DNA of 64,000 nucleotides, taken from assembly GCF_905220415.1 (NCBI RefSeq), contig NC_059537.1, positions 12,061,593 to 12,125,592 on the forward strand. Direction: 5' to 3'. Position 1 is the stretch's first letter. Each line of letters opens with the position of its first letter. The translations under genes were made by a program, and so were the position numbers. This stretch comes from Colias croceus (lineage: Eukaryota > Arthropoda > Insecta > Lepidoptera > Pieridae). The notes under the pieces were generated by a model that was not told where the DNA came from, did not search any database, and saw only the letters and a list, made by a program, of their open reading frames with translations. This document shows, in pieces, positions 53,419 through 64,000 of this stretch.

Positions 53419-55496
53419 TCACATTAAAGCTTCCCATTTAAGAAGCATTTAAGAGATTAAAACATAAATCGATTCAACAAAACACCTACCTATTACATAT
53501 TATTATTCTGTAAAGTTATCTATATTATTCCAGTTTCCTACGAAGAATTAATAGTAATCCAAAGTATTTGTAACAATAATTTACCAGAGATCATCTTATT
53601 AACATATAATAAGCCAAAAAATATAAATCTCAAACGTGCTCAAGGTCAATTTTGAGTGTTTTTTTTTATCTATAACACGAAACAAAGCCATATAACATTT
53701 TGTATGCGGGTTATATTAAAATTTTACCTTATTGACGAGATTATTTCTCAGTTTTTTATGTGTGAAGATTTTTAACACATTTAAATAGATAAAAATATAA
53801 ATTATACAATTATACATGTTATCACTACCTACTATTCCGTCTATCTTTGGAATCACCAAATCAAGTTTAATAATAATATACAAATTATTATAAATGATAA
53901 TAATCAAATAAATATATAATATAATAATCAAAATCGATAATAATCAAAGTGGAAAAATCTTAATTTTTGCGTCATAAAAAAATTGAAAACATGTTCATTT
54001 TAAGATTTTAAGATTAGTTTTCGCTGTTGATTTAAGGAGGATATTATTATGTTCAATATAAAACATACTCTTACAATATATACATAAATAAGATACGTTC
54101 TTCGAACGTATACAAATTTACATTGTTCGGAGATTTGCTAGTCTTTCACGCTAAAAGCTCTAGTTATCTACATATTATATTTATTTTATACACGAATTTT
54201 ATCACACATATAGTCTTTAATCTGGATTAACACGTAACTATATTAAAATTTTATTAAGTAAGTAAAACCGCATGCGAAAGCATACAGATAAGAGAGTGAT
54301 CCATATGATGCACGTGCGCAATGCGCATGTGTCGAACGTAAAACCAATTCAGATTTTAAGGTCATATTGAAAACAGGTCCAAATTATATAAAAGTAAATT
54401 TTAAAAATAGCAAGACCAAGACTTGGCACACTTATATGTAAGGTTGTCACTTCTGAGGTTTTTGATTAAGGTTTGTAAAAACTACAGGTATCTTGTAGTG
54501 AGGAAAATAATGTAAAAAATAGCGACGGATTATTTTAATTTTTCTAATTTCTGTATTGACGATTGTATTCATACTTATTACCTATACAGTATTATCTATG
54601 TATAAAGTGATATTTTTTTTTTATTAAAATTTATCTGATAGGATATTTCCAACAATGTGTCCATTGGTAGCCTACGGGGTATACCTACGTCGTCGTGTCG
54701 TTTTAATTGTAAAAATTACCATTTGGCTCATGTTAATAAACTTTAATAGGATACTTGCCTACTCGCAACATAAAGTAAACTATTCAATGATAACTTGTAG
54801 CTAGCAACCCTAATACTTTTCATAAATGAAACTTGAAAGTAATATAACCATACGTTATGGAGGGAATCTTTTTTAAGAGATTGAAATCTCGTCAAAGTCG
54901 TCCTAAAACCGTCAAGTTATTTTGGAGATTGAAAAAAGAAACAGACAGATGGACAAGTAGGCATGTTAAGTTTTTTTCTTCTTTATTTGTATAAACTGTA
55001 ACTTTACCGTATGAATGAAATGCTGCTATTTTTGTATTACAATCGGAAATTTAAAGTTTATTAAAATAGATTAGAAACGTACATTTCAATTTCTTAGACG
55101 ATATTATATTATAGGCATATTATGTTTGTAACTTACAAAAGTCTATAATTTCTTCATTTAATAAAATCAACTTTATCACACCACCACATACCTATTACCT
55201 ACATATTTTAATAACTTGATTTACCCAAAGGCTTTTCCATAGGTATTAGGTACTCAATATCTATCAATAACAGAAACTAATATCACATTTTGCGCAATTG
55301 TTTCCAATAGGTAGAGCTAGCCACGCCCTCTAACGCCCATGAATAACGTGATTCAAACAAATAACATAAACCACAAGAATTTATTGACGAGACAGTTAAA
55401 TAATATTCCACAGTTATTTATGATTGATAAAGCAATTACTGTCATGAAACTTTCACGTGTTTACGACTTGTTAGTTGAATGAAAGTTTGAGTATCG

Positions 55497-55683
55497 ATAC
55501 TTAATATTTTAAAGCTGAAGAGTTTGTTTGTTTGATCGCGCTAATCTCAGAAACTACCTATTGATCCGATTCTAAAATTCTTTCGGTGTTAGATAGGCCA
55601 TTTATCACGAAAGGCTATAGGTAAATCATCACTAAGACCAACAGAAGCGGAGCAATGCGGGTAAAACCGCGGGGCACAGGTAG
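55497..55683 (+). mobile_element. Helitron-like element, decayed ends
   Basis: AAAGCTGAAGAGTTTGTTTG, CTTTCGGTGTTAGATAGG, CACTAAGACCAACAGAAGCG, GCGGGTAAAACCGCGGGGC; ends AGGTAGT. Confidence 0.6.
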
Positions 55684-56194
55684 TCAAGTTATGACCGAGA
55701 TCACTTTTGTAAGAATTGGAAAAATGCTTATATGAAATTGAAAGAAGACAAAATGTAAAATATTTAGTTACTCTATTACCTTCTTATTTTTTTACGCAGA
55801 AAAAAAATCGCTTAAAAATAGCAGCTATGCTTAATTCATTTGGCAAGAAGATACCTGCAATGCACCACGGAAATCACAGAGGCAAATATTTAAAAAAAAA
55901 CCTACTAAATCATTATAATTAATATATAACCGTTTAGTTTTTGTCAGTTTTTACAAAAATCATTCATTGTGTGATTTATTCGAGAAAGTTTCTAAGTAAT
56001 GGATACATTAGTCGCAATGAATTGTAAGGAACAACTTCCTGTGTTCACACACGAAATTCAATTGATACTCTATTAACTGTATCTATTTTGTCACTTATGA
56101 TACTTTTATAGATCCTTCCTCTTGCACTCGACAAGACATTTAAAATGTTATCTATTCAGGGTTATGCAGGATAAATCTATATGAATAGAGAGGT

Positions 56195-56315
56195 ACTTAT
56201 TATAAAGCTGAAGAGTTTGTTTACTTGTTTGTTTGAACGCGCTAATCTAAGGAGCTACTGGTCCGATTTGAAAATTCTTTCGGTGTTGGATAGCCCATTT
56301 ATCGAGGAAGGCTCA
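56195..56315 (+). mobile_element. Helitron-like 5' fragment
   Basis: TTATAAAGCTGAAGAGTTTG, CTACTGGTCCGATTTGAAAA, TTGGATAGCCCATTTATCGA, then the match stops at GGAAGGCT. Confidence 0.6.
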
Positions 56316-56955
56316 GCAGGCTCGCCTGTATCAGTCAGGAATAATATAGTTTACTATCGAAAAAGTTGTTTTAAGTTATTTGGTGCTAATGCACAAAAAT
56401 GTATTCATCATATATTAGTCATATAACTCACGTAGAAGTGCGTAGTCATATTTTGTAATTAGATCATTGCATCTAATGTAAAATACTATCAAATTGATCA
56501 CCCAACATTGAACTAGGTAACTAAATATTTAACTAACTACTTCAAATATTTCAACTAGGTATACAATTCCATAATCAATTATTAAAAGAAATTCTAAAAT
56601 TATTTGCATGCAGCACGTGCCAAATTCCGTGATCCACCGTCGTTAATAAGATCATTATAATAAATAATACATTTATCTCCATAATATATGCAATAACATA
56701 AATCATAATATGAATAATAAATGTTGGCATACCTACTTTCAAATTAATGTCGTCAAAGATAGAATATTCTTGCAATATCTATATAGATCTCAGTGAAGAA
56801 ATAATTCAATCAAATAATTCAACGACATCAGCCAACCCGCATTTGGCCATCGTGTTGGATGATGGTGATGCAGTGGGAACATAATGTATCTAGGTAGATT
56901 GATGATGACAAATATAGGAAGGTAATAATAAAAATTATATATTTAAAATATTATA

Positions 56956-57140
56956 AAGTGGCTGCCCCGGCAGACGTTGTTCTGCCCTTTTTCGTGTTTT
57001 CTGCTCATGAAAAAAAAACTAAGATAATTCCTCATTCCTTAAAAAAACGTTAAAAAAATCGAATCGAATTGGTAGAGTCGTTCTTCAGTTTAACGCTTAG
57101 CAACACATTTGGCGATTCATTTTTATTGCACATAGAAGGT
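56956..57140. repeat. interspersed repeat (GCCCCGGCAGACGTTGTTC family)
   Basis: GGCTGCCCCGGCAGACGTTG then TTCTGCCC, later ATTGGTAGAGTCGTTCTTC and GGCGATTCATTTTTATTGCA. The end resembles the end of the 13524 and 63690 copies. Confidence 0.5.
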
Positions 57141-57257
57141 ATGTATAAGTCAAATTAAAACACCTTTCGCCATGTAATGTCATGAAAATTATGAAATGAT
57201 TAATTATAGAGGTAATCAGTGGAATGGTTACAAAATCAATTTATTTTCGATTATATC

Positions 57258-57620
57258 TAGACACGCGGCAGCGTGTCAAGCCGAGTTCAAGCGAAGAGAA
57301 CTGGCGAGCAGCAGCCGTGTGTATATTTACACGAACCATTTCAAGCCACTTTTCACCCCCTTATAACTCGAAAACTATTTAAGTTATATAAACCAAATTT
57401 GGTACATATCAAGAGGACCTCAAGATAAACAAGAACCTTAAATTTCATAAATACAGATTAAACAGTTTCGTAGATATTAATATCCAAAAATCGCAATTTT
57501 TAAGACTGACTGACTTATAGACATATACAAAACCTAACCCACTTCCAGATGACCTAGAAAGTTCAAATTTTGTAATCAACTAGGTAATAGTGAGTGTACA
57601 AAGGAAAAAATCAGAAAATA
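57258..57620. repeat. interspersed repeat, moderately GC-rich head
   Basis: Head ACACGCGGCAGCGTGTCAAG, CGAAGAGAACTGGCGAGCAG, then CACTTTTCACCCCCTTATAA and CTAACCCACTTCCAGATGAC. I recognise it as repeat-like by phrasing, not by defined ends. 58390-58497 is probably another retroposon tail, ending GAAGAAGAAGAAGAA. Confidence 0.4.
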
Positions 57621-58255
57621 CTGAATTTATTTGTATTTAATTTTTTTTTCAATGACATAAATTTTGTTTGTATGGAAAAATGGAAAAGTTTAAAAAAAAA
57701 GAAAATAGTATATTCACCTTACTAGTCTTAAAAAATAGATCAAAACTAATCAGTGGCCGAAAAAAATTTTGAAATCCATCAATAAATGACTGAGATATAG
57801 ATTATTGAAGTTTACATATTTTAGGACGAAACATCTGTAGATTCGAAGCGCCTCTGACATCACACTCACTCGCGCTAGTATCGCTAGGGCCGATTACTTC
57901 GATTGCATGATTTCTTTATTCAAAACTGTTATTAAACGTAAAATAAAAGAAAATTGTAATAAAAATATTGCCTTTATTGCTCATACAGTTAAAAATAATA
58001 TATAATTTTACATATTCACATTTATTTATTCTTTATTTATGAGTGTTTAGTTTAGTTTTAATTTCAGTGTAAATAAATAAATAAAATCTTTATTTTGCTT
58101 TAAACATGGTATTCAATGGTGATACAATTATATTAATAAAGCACAAACATGTTTAGCCAATACAAGCATGCAAAAATAATTACCATAAATGGTGTAATGG
58201 AAGAAGGCTTCGTCGAAGGTCGAAATGATTTAATTTGCGTAATATTAATATGAGT

Positions 58256-58345
58256 GAAACATCTTTAGGCGCGTTTAGAGTAAAATTTCAAGATCGCGTC
58301 ATGGCAATACCGTAACGTCATGGAGTAAGGCGACGATTCTTCTAC
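58256..58345. repeat. MITE fragment, GAAGTGAAACTTC family
   Basis: GTGAAACATCTTTAGGCGCG, TTTAGAGTAAAATTTCAAG and AGTAAGGCGACGATTCTTC, as in the copy at 7150-7340. Confidence 0.5.
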
Positions 58346-58749
58346 AACGATCTTTGCATCTTGGTAATAGTGTGTGAGAGCACGCTTAACATGAGCATTA
58401 ACTTAAACTGACCATCCGTTCAAAACCTGACATTGGCAGAATCCGTCCTCACTAGGATCGGGAATTGCCATTTGAAAAAAAGAAGAAGAAGAAGAATAGT
58501 GTGTGTACAAATTCACGCTGGATGTTTAGAAAATCATGTAATCTTTTAAACAGAAAACGAGTTTAAAAAATTGCAGATAATGACGGGGCAATGTGCGCTG
58601 ACATTCATAACATACAAGAAAATATAGAAAATAATACTAAACAAACCATACAGAGAAACCGCAAGAAAAAAAAATCGTATATAAAAAGTATTATATTTAT
58701 AAAGTAAATCAAATTTGCAGAGTAATTTTCTGTACAAAAAGTAATGATA

Positions 58750-60611
58750 TCCCACCAAAAACATAAATGAGTATGGCCGCCAAATATTGTACAATAACAG
58801 TCGTGAAATCGTAACACACCGTAACATACGTGACTGATAGTAACATACGTGATTTTGTTAAGCGTAGTGTACATTACAACTAATAATGCAGGAGATTTTT
58901 TTTACATTTCTGTTTTATATTGTTAATTAAATTATTTGATTAAATTACTTTAAAACTCAATAAAACAAATTTAAATATTAAAGAAAAAGTTTTATTTCTC
59001 AAATTTTGTATTTCTATAAGACTTACAAATGCAAGAATCATTCACAACTTATGATATTAATTACGAATACAAATTATTATAGTAAAAAAGTTACTAACTT
59101 CCGAAACATATATAGTTTTTGAAGTGGGTTCTCTTTATGTAAAAAAGTAAATTTTTAACTTTAGATTCTCTAGTGAGTACTACCCCTAAGAGCCGCTCAC
59201 GGATGTTACGTAACACAATAGTAACACATGGTATCATTCGTGAATAAAAATATGGTTGGACATAACCTAAAAAGCCTTTATTCGCCAAAGTATTGTAGTA
59301 ATAAGACGCCGCATAGTTTTATTTGTTACTAGAATACTAAAGCTACACACATAATTTAAATAATATAGTAAATTTGTATTCTTACCTTGCATAATTCTCA
59401 CTCAAAATTATAAAAATGTTGCGAAGCAAAAATGCCGACTACCTTTCGATTAACTTTGACAGTAACAAAATGGCGATTTTTTTTCTAAAGGTTGGCCAAC
59501 ATGTAAATCGGTGTTGCCACTACTTAAAAATATTTTTGTGGCTTGGATATCTAGTTATTTAGGGTGTTATTTTATGGTAACCGTGCGTGAAGTATCATTC
59601 GTGAAAAAAAGTGAGACATAGTTTTAAGTGAGTTTTATATTAATTTCTTTTATGTTATTTTTATTAGAACTTGTTAAAACTATCCACAAGTTTACAGAAT
59701 AATTTAGAAATACCAAAATTTTACAGGTATCAATAGATTTTTGCATAATTTTGTGACTTCAAAGTGTGAGATGACTAAGTGGGACACATGATTTTAGTAT
59801 GGAAAGGAAAATAAGCATTTCAAAAAAAAAAATATTGAGCTTGTTAAAGGCACTCAAAATTAATTTAAATTATTAATATAATGATAAATATAACATAGTG
59901 AAGCTGAAACTATTTAAAAACTACCATAATTACTATATAAAAAAATCTGGTGCTATATAAAATGACAAGGACATTTTTTTTTTCTTGAATGTACAATTTT
60001 TGGCGGCCATACTCAAATGTAAAAATTGGAGCCGAGTTCAATCGATGACTTAATTTGCCAAAAAAAGAAATGAGATCTAAATGTGTGCCAAGTTCTGCAG
60101 ACAGTCCTGAAATTTATTTACAAAGATGTATTAAGTTCTTAGGTTGACTGAAAACTCAATTGTTTTATTTTCCCTTAGAGAACAATGTTTATTCCAAAAT
60201 ATAACTTTTTTAATTTGAATAATATAATTATTTTCACAAAGCAAACAACTAATGACCTATTGAACCCCATAATTTGATGAGGCTAGTTTTACATACTGTT
60301 TATATTTTGTGAGGTTCTAAAAACTAGCCTCATCAAATTATGGGGTTCAATAGGTCATTAGTTGTTTGCTTTGTGAAAATAATTATATTATTCAAATTAA
60401 AAAAGTTATATTTTGGAATAAACATTGTTCTCTAAGGGAAAATAAAACAATTGAGTTTTCAGTCAACCTAAGAACTTAATACATCTTTGTAAATAAATTT
60501 CAGGACTGTCTGCAGAACTTGGCACACATTTAGATCTCATTTCTTTTTTTGGCAAATTAAGTCATCGATTGAACTCTGCTCCAATTTTTACATTTATGTT
60601 TTTGGTGGGAT
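58750..60611. mobile_element. TIR element interrupted by a fold-back insertion
   Basis: The left end TCCCACCAAAAACATAAATG, GTATGGCCGCCAAA, TTGTACA (58750-58793) is the reverse complement of a right end split in two: TGTACAATTTTTGGCGGCCA at 59988 and TATGTTTTTGGTGGGA ending about 60611. Between the two halves sits the fold-back at 60015-60595. The interior (58794-59987) is AT-rich with repeated GTAACATACGTGA and GTATCATTCGTGA motifs and no convincing transposase. Confidence 0.65.
60015..60595. mobile_element. near-perfect fold-back element (276-bp arms)
   Basis: Arms 60015-60290 and 60320-60595 are equal in length and, reading base by base, I find a single difference (GAGCCGAG against GAGCAGAG). 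The loop is 29 nt. Tips read AAATGTAAAAATTGGAGC / GCTCCAATTTTTACATTT. No coding frame. Confidence 0.85.
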
Positions 60612-60737
60612 CACAATTTACAACCATTACTTAATTAATGTAATGAAATAAAAAATACGTATTTAGATAAATTATTTTTAAAATTGGTAAATTTCGTAAA
60701 TTTTATTAAGTAGGTAGGTTATAGACTATAGAGCTTA

Positions 60738-60896
60738 TAGAGCTAGTGTGCAAGAGCAACTTTTGTCTCTGCAACTATTTTGTCTCTCCCATCAACTCTA
60801 TGGGGAGTTGCGTCGCTATGTGCGCGCACTTTCTTACTAGCCCATAGAGTTGATGGGAGAGACAAAATAGTTGCGGAGACATAAGTTGCTCTTGTG
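60738..60896. repeat. inverted-repeat MITE (GCAAGAGCAACTTTTGTC)
   Basis: CAAGAGCAACTTTTGTCTCT, CAACTATTTTGTCTCTCCCA and TCAACTCTATGGG on the left are repeated inverted on the right (CCCATAGAGTTGATGGGAGA, ATAAGTTGCTCTTG). The spacer has TTGCGTCGCTATGTGCGCGC. One arm recurs at 53258. Confidence 0.75.
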
Positions 60897-62307
60897 ATTA
60901 CTGATTACAATTACTTGCAACTATAAACTCTTTCTATGCCTTTTCACTGTCTATTTAGGGACTGTATAAATCTGTATTATACAATATGTATTTATGATTC
61001 AACGAAAGAGTTAGTTTGAGCATCACAATTTGTATATAGTATTCATAAATTCATAATATAATGAAACTCGTACCTACCGAAGAACCCTTGACGATTCGAA
61101 TTTATTCTAAGTTGGTGTGTATCGGAATTGCATGAAGGAAATCTAATTCATGCTATTAAAGTCACTTAAAGTATTAAAGTTACTTGAATAAGTATAATAT
61201 TATAATACAATGTGTTATTAGCAAAATTAAATACATACTTACAATCGTCACAAGGTAGGTAGGATTTAATATAATATTATATTCTTAATTGCAGAATATC
61301 ACGAATGACCTAAATAGGTATATGCTAAATTTATACATCTAGATAATCTAGGACTCAAGGTGTAGGGTAAGGTAAAATAATGACCAGTAGATACCTCGGT
61401 ATCATATATAATTTGTGGTTTGTGTGGAATAATGGTGTCAAGAACGTATTACAAACTGATATTATTACGAAATTTATTTTTGTTTGTCCGTCATTCACGC
61501 AGTAACGGCAAAAACTATATTTTTTCGAAGTTATAACTAATTTTCGATTTACGGAAGGATAAATTGATAACTAAACATAGAATTAAAAATACAAAAGATA
61601 CCAAGAAATCTCTATCATAACTTAAACTGACTTTTACAATTCTTTGCATCTTTAACATATTAATATGCAAGTAAGAACCTTCTTTGAAACAAACACACAT
61701 CCATAATAATATAGGTAAGTTTGAAATAATCTATAATATGTATAAGAAGTTTTCTCAATAGATAAGTAAGTACCTTACAATTTATCTGAGCCGCTTGTAA
61801 TAGAGAGAAATGTAAAAAAAACTAATTACGATAAAAATGCACCTGCAACGGAAAACGTTAACATAACGACATTTTATTGAATTTTTAAAATGTAAATAAA
61901 TCTTATCTATTTCCCACAAACTATTTATATTTAAATTTTATATTTATAATTATATGTATCTAGACATCAAGCATTATTTGCCAAATAAATAAATATAAAT
62001 TAAAATTTATCTTACGGAAAAGAATAAATAGATATATTTTGTTTGCTTCTTACGGTGGGAATGGACCGTATCCATTCAATAGGTCTATCATATTATTTGG
62101 TTACTAAAATAATTAAATAATAATTTATAATAAAATAATTAACTTAAATATAATTTAATAAAAAATTAAATTAAAACAGCAGCTCATCAAACATTTTAAA
62201 CTGAAATTAGTTTTTAATTTTTTACGAGACAATAAATGATATTTCATGATTATCTCTGCTATTATAAAGTTCACGTATCCTCTTAAACTTTTATGCTCGT
62301 TTATTAA

Positions 62308-63042
62308 CCGACTTCAAAAAAAAGGAGGAGGTTATCAATTCGGCCGGTATATTTTTTTTTTTTTTTTTTTTATGTATGTACACCGATTACTCCGAGGTTT
62401 CTGAACCGATTTACGTGATTCTTTTTTTGTTCGATGCGGGATGGTGTCGAATTGGTCCCATAAAAATTTTATTCGGCTAGGCCTAGTAGTTTTTATTTTA
62501 TGAGCATTTTTGTCTGTACTCGATGACTTAATTTCAATGTAGCAAGTAACTTTGATTCACTTCCCGGTAACCGATTGAGCTGAAATTTTGTATACGAATG
62601 TAAATTGGATAGCGATGAAACATTATCATGACATGGAGCTGATCTGATGATGGAATCGGAAGGTGGCCATAGGAACTCAGTAATATATTGACTCAACTTT
62701 ATCGAGTTTGGGCTCGTTTGATTCGTGTTGAAAAATACACTAAAAAGTATTAAATAAAAATAACTGCGTTAAAAACAACCGACTTCAAAAACGGAAAAGT
62801 AAGAAATAAAAAAGATTTGATATTATTAATTACTACATATTATTTTTATGTGCTATTTATTAAATAGGTTTGAAGTCGGTGCCAAACACTAAGCACTTAG
62901 TATTAAGCCCATGCACCGACATCAAACCTTTTTAGTAAATAGCACATAAAAATAATATGTAGTAATTAATAATATCAAATCTTTTTTATTTCTTACTTTT
63001 CCGTTTTTGAAGTCGGTTGTTTTTAACGCAGTTATTTTTATT
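62308..63042. mobile_element. AACCGACTTC-type element with a terminal 130-bp fold-back
   Basis: 62308-62752 begins AACCGACTTCAAAAAAAAGG and shares its interior with 43080-43310 but is longer. It runs into two arms, 62753-62882 and 62913-63042, each 130 nt, that are reverse complements with about three differences, around a 30-nt loop. Each arm starts with AATAACTGCGTTAAAAACAA and contains CAACCGACTTCAAAAACGG. Confidence 0.75.
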
Positions 63043-63689
63043 TTAAATCCTAAAAATACACGTAATAATATCTATTATATCAAAGATAATCATTCGAATG
63101 CTTATTACCCAAAACTGTTATGAAATCAGAGTTGTCTGTCTGAGTATATAATTCGACTGAATTGCTCCAGACAACTGAGAAACCATAATTTTGTTTGAAT
63201 TCACACAAAAAAATGCTTTCTCATATCATTTATATAATTAAGTACCTGCTGAAGTATAGTACATACCTACATTAATTATTTAACCGTAGGTAACTTTTAG
63301 ACTGCTAGTTTATATGACCACTTAAACAGTGGTTTTTCTCGATATAAAAATAGATACGTATATCTACATATAGATAACAATAGAACAAATACTAAAAAAA
63401 GGAATGCCTTCACTGCCGTAACATTTTTTCTTTAGGCATGTAGGTACCTAATCATTAAAATTACTAGGTACGTTTCAGAAAAACACGGCAGAGCCATAAA
63501 AGTTAAAACACTGGAAACAAAAAAAAGAAAGGATACTTTAGAGAATTTAGAGAACGGCTTTTCAAGATAAGCCTAACGAGCCCAAACCTGAAATCTGATA
63601 GGCTATTGTTTTATTATACCAAGTCCCCGTCCGTCAGTGAGTTCCGACGTCATCATTATAGCATGCTAACCGGAACTTTTATCAAGTTA

Positions 63690-63863
63690 CTAGCAGTCCG
63701 CCCCGGCTTCGCCCGTGGTACATATTTACGTTTTCTCTACATAAGAACCATCCTCGTACTTCAAGGAATATAATAAAAAAAGAATTAACGAAATCGGTTC
63801 AGCCGTTCTCAAGTTATGCGCTTACCAATACATTTTGGGATTCATTTTTATATTATAGATTAG
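63690..63863 (-). mobile_element. Helitron-like element (CCGCCCCGGCTTCGCCC family)
   Basis: CTAG at 63690-63693, GTCCGCCCCGGCTTCGCCCG, ACCATCCTCGTACTTCAAGG, TTCAGCCGTTCTCAAGTTAT, ending GGGATTCATTTTTATATTAT. Sister of 13524-13702, with a more complete 5' part. Confidence 0.65.
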
Positions 63864-64000
63864 AGACGAAAAAAATTCAATCAGTTTGAAAATTAAACTT
63901 GAAATTGTAAGTTAAAATTTAATCATTCAAAACAGACAAAATATAGAGTTGTATACCAAAATAAAACCTGATATATACTTAGTACCCTTTTAGTACCTAC

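Larger units (their letters stand above)
51442..64000. other. no coding exon found; upstream region of the minus gene
   Basis: More than 12 kb without a frame of coding character. It presumably holds the promoter and any 5' non-coding exon of the minus gene, which I cannot place. The content I can name is repeats: Helitron-like copies, fold-back elements at 60.0-60.9 and 62.75-63.04 kb, and MITEs, listed separately. The stretches 53420-55490, 61000-62300 and 63045-63685 are AT-rich and featureless to me. Confidence 0.5.

Noticed and set aside
58546..58874. Two overlapping minus-strand frames of about 90 codons, hydrophobic
   Set aside because: Low-complexity Phe/Tyr/Leu-rich translation of AT-rich sequence at a transposon end; no splice context or motif.

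Overview
The window looks like the genome of a moth or butterfly. It is AT-rich and intron-rich, and it is packed with short interspersed elements that I associate with Lepidoptera: Helitron-like elements with 5'-TC and 3'-CTAG ends inserted between A and T, tRNA-headed SINEs, fold-back MITEs and a piggyBac-like relic. I see no prokaryotic, organellar or CRISPR features.

Two protein-coding genes account for nearly all convincing coding sequence. Both encode ABCG half-transporters of the eye-pigment type (the white/brown/scarlet/ok group). They are arranged tail to tail. The plus-strand gene runs from about 529 to 14891 in 12 exons, about 609 codons if the tentative first exon is right. The minus-strand gene runs from about 51431 down to 22606 or 15426 in 11 coding exons, 647 codons from the first internal Met. 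All exon phases close, and both predicted proteins keep Walker A, Q-loop, the LSGGER signature, Walker B and the H-loop His. Several matching exons have identical length (239, 106 and 136 nt, and 389 nt against 207+182 nt), so the two are paralogues. Both resemble Drosophila brown. In Lepidoptera this fits the brown/ok group, but I cannot say which is which. Such half-transporters pair with White and move pteridine, ommochrome or urate precursors into pigment granules.

The most interesting observation is that the minus-strand gene has two complete terminal exons, 22606-22994 and 15426-15814. Each is exactly 389 nt, has a phase-1 acceptor, an open frame, its own stop and a nearby polyadenylation motif, and they are about 68% identical in protein by my hand count. 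This suggests alternative last exons that swap TM5, the last extracellular loop and TM6 while leaving the ATPase unchanged. A 1.1-kb inverted-repeat element lies between them.

Layout: 1-528, a possible tail of an upstream gene; 529-14891, the plus-strand ABCG gene; 14892-15425, convergent 3' ends; 15426-51431, the minus-strand ABCG gene with repeat-filled introns; 51432-64000, no recognisable coding sequence, only repeats (fold-back elements near 60 and 63 kb) that may contain the promoter or non-coding 5' exons. Several transposons sit within a few tens of bases of splice sites, and one Helitron-like end forms part of a 5' splice site.
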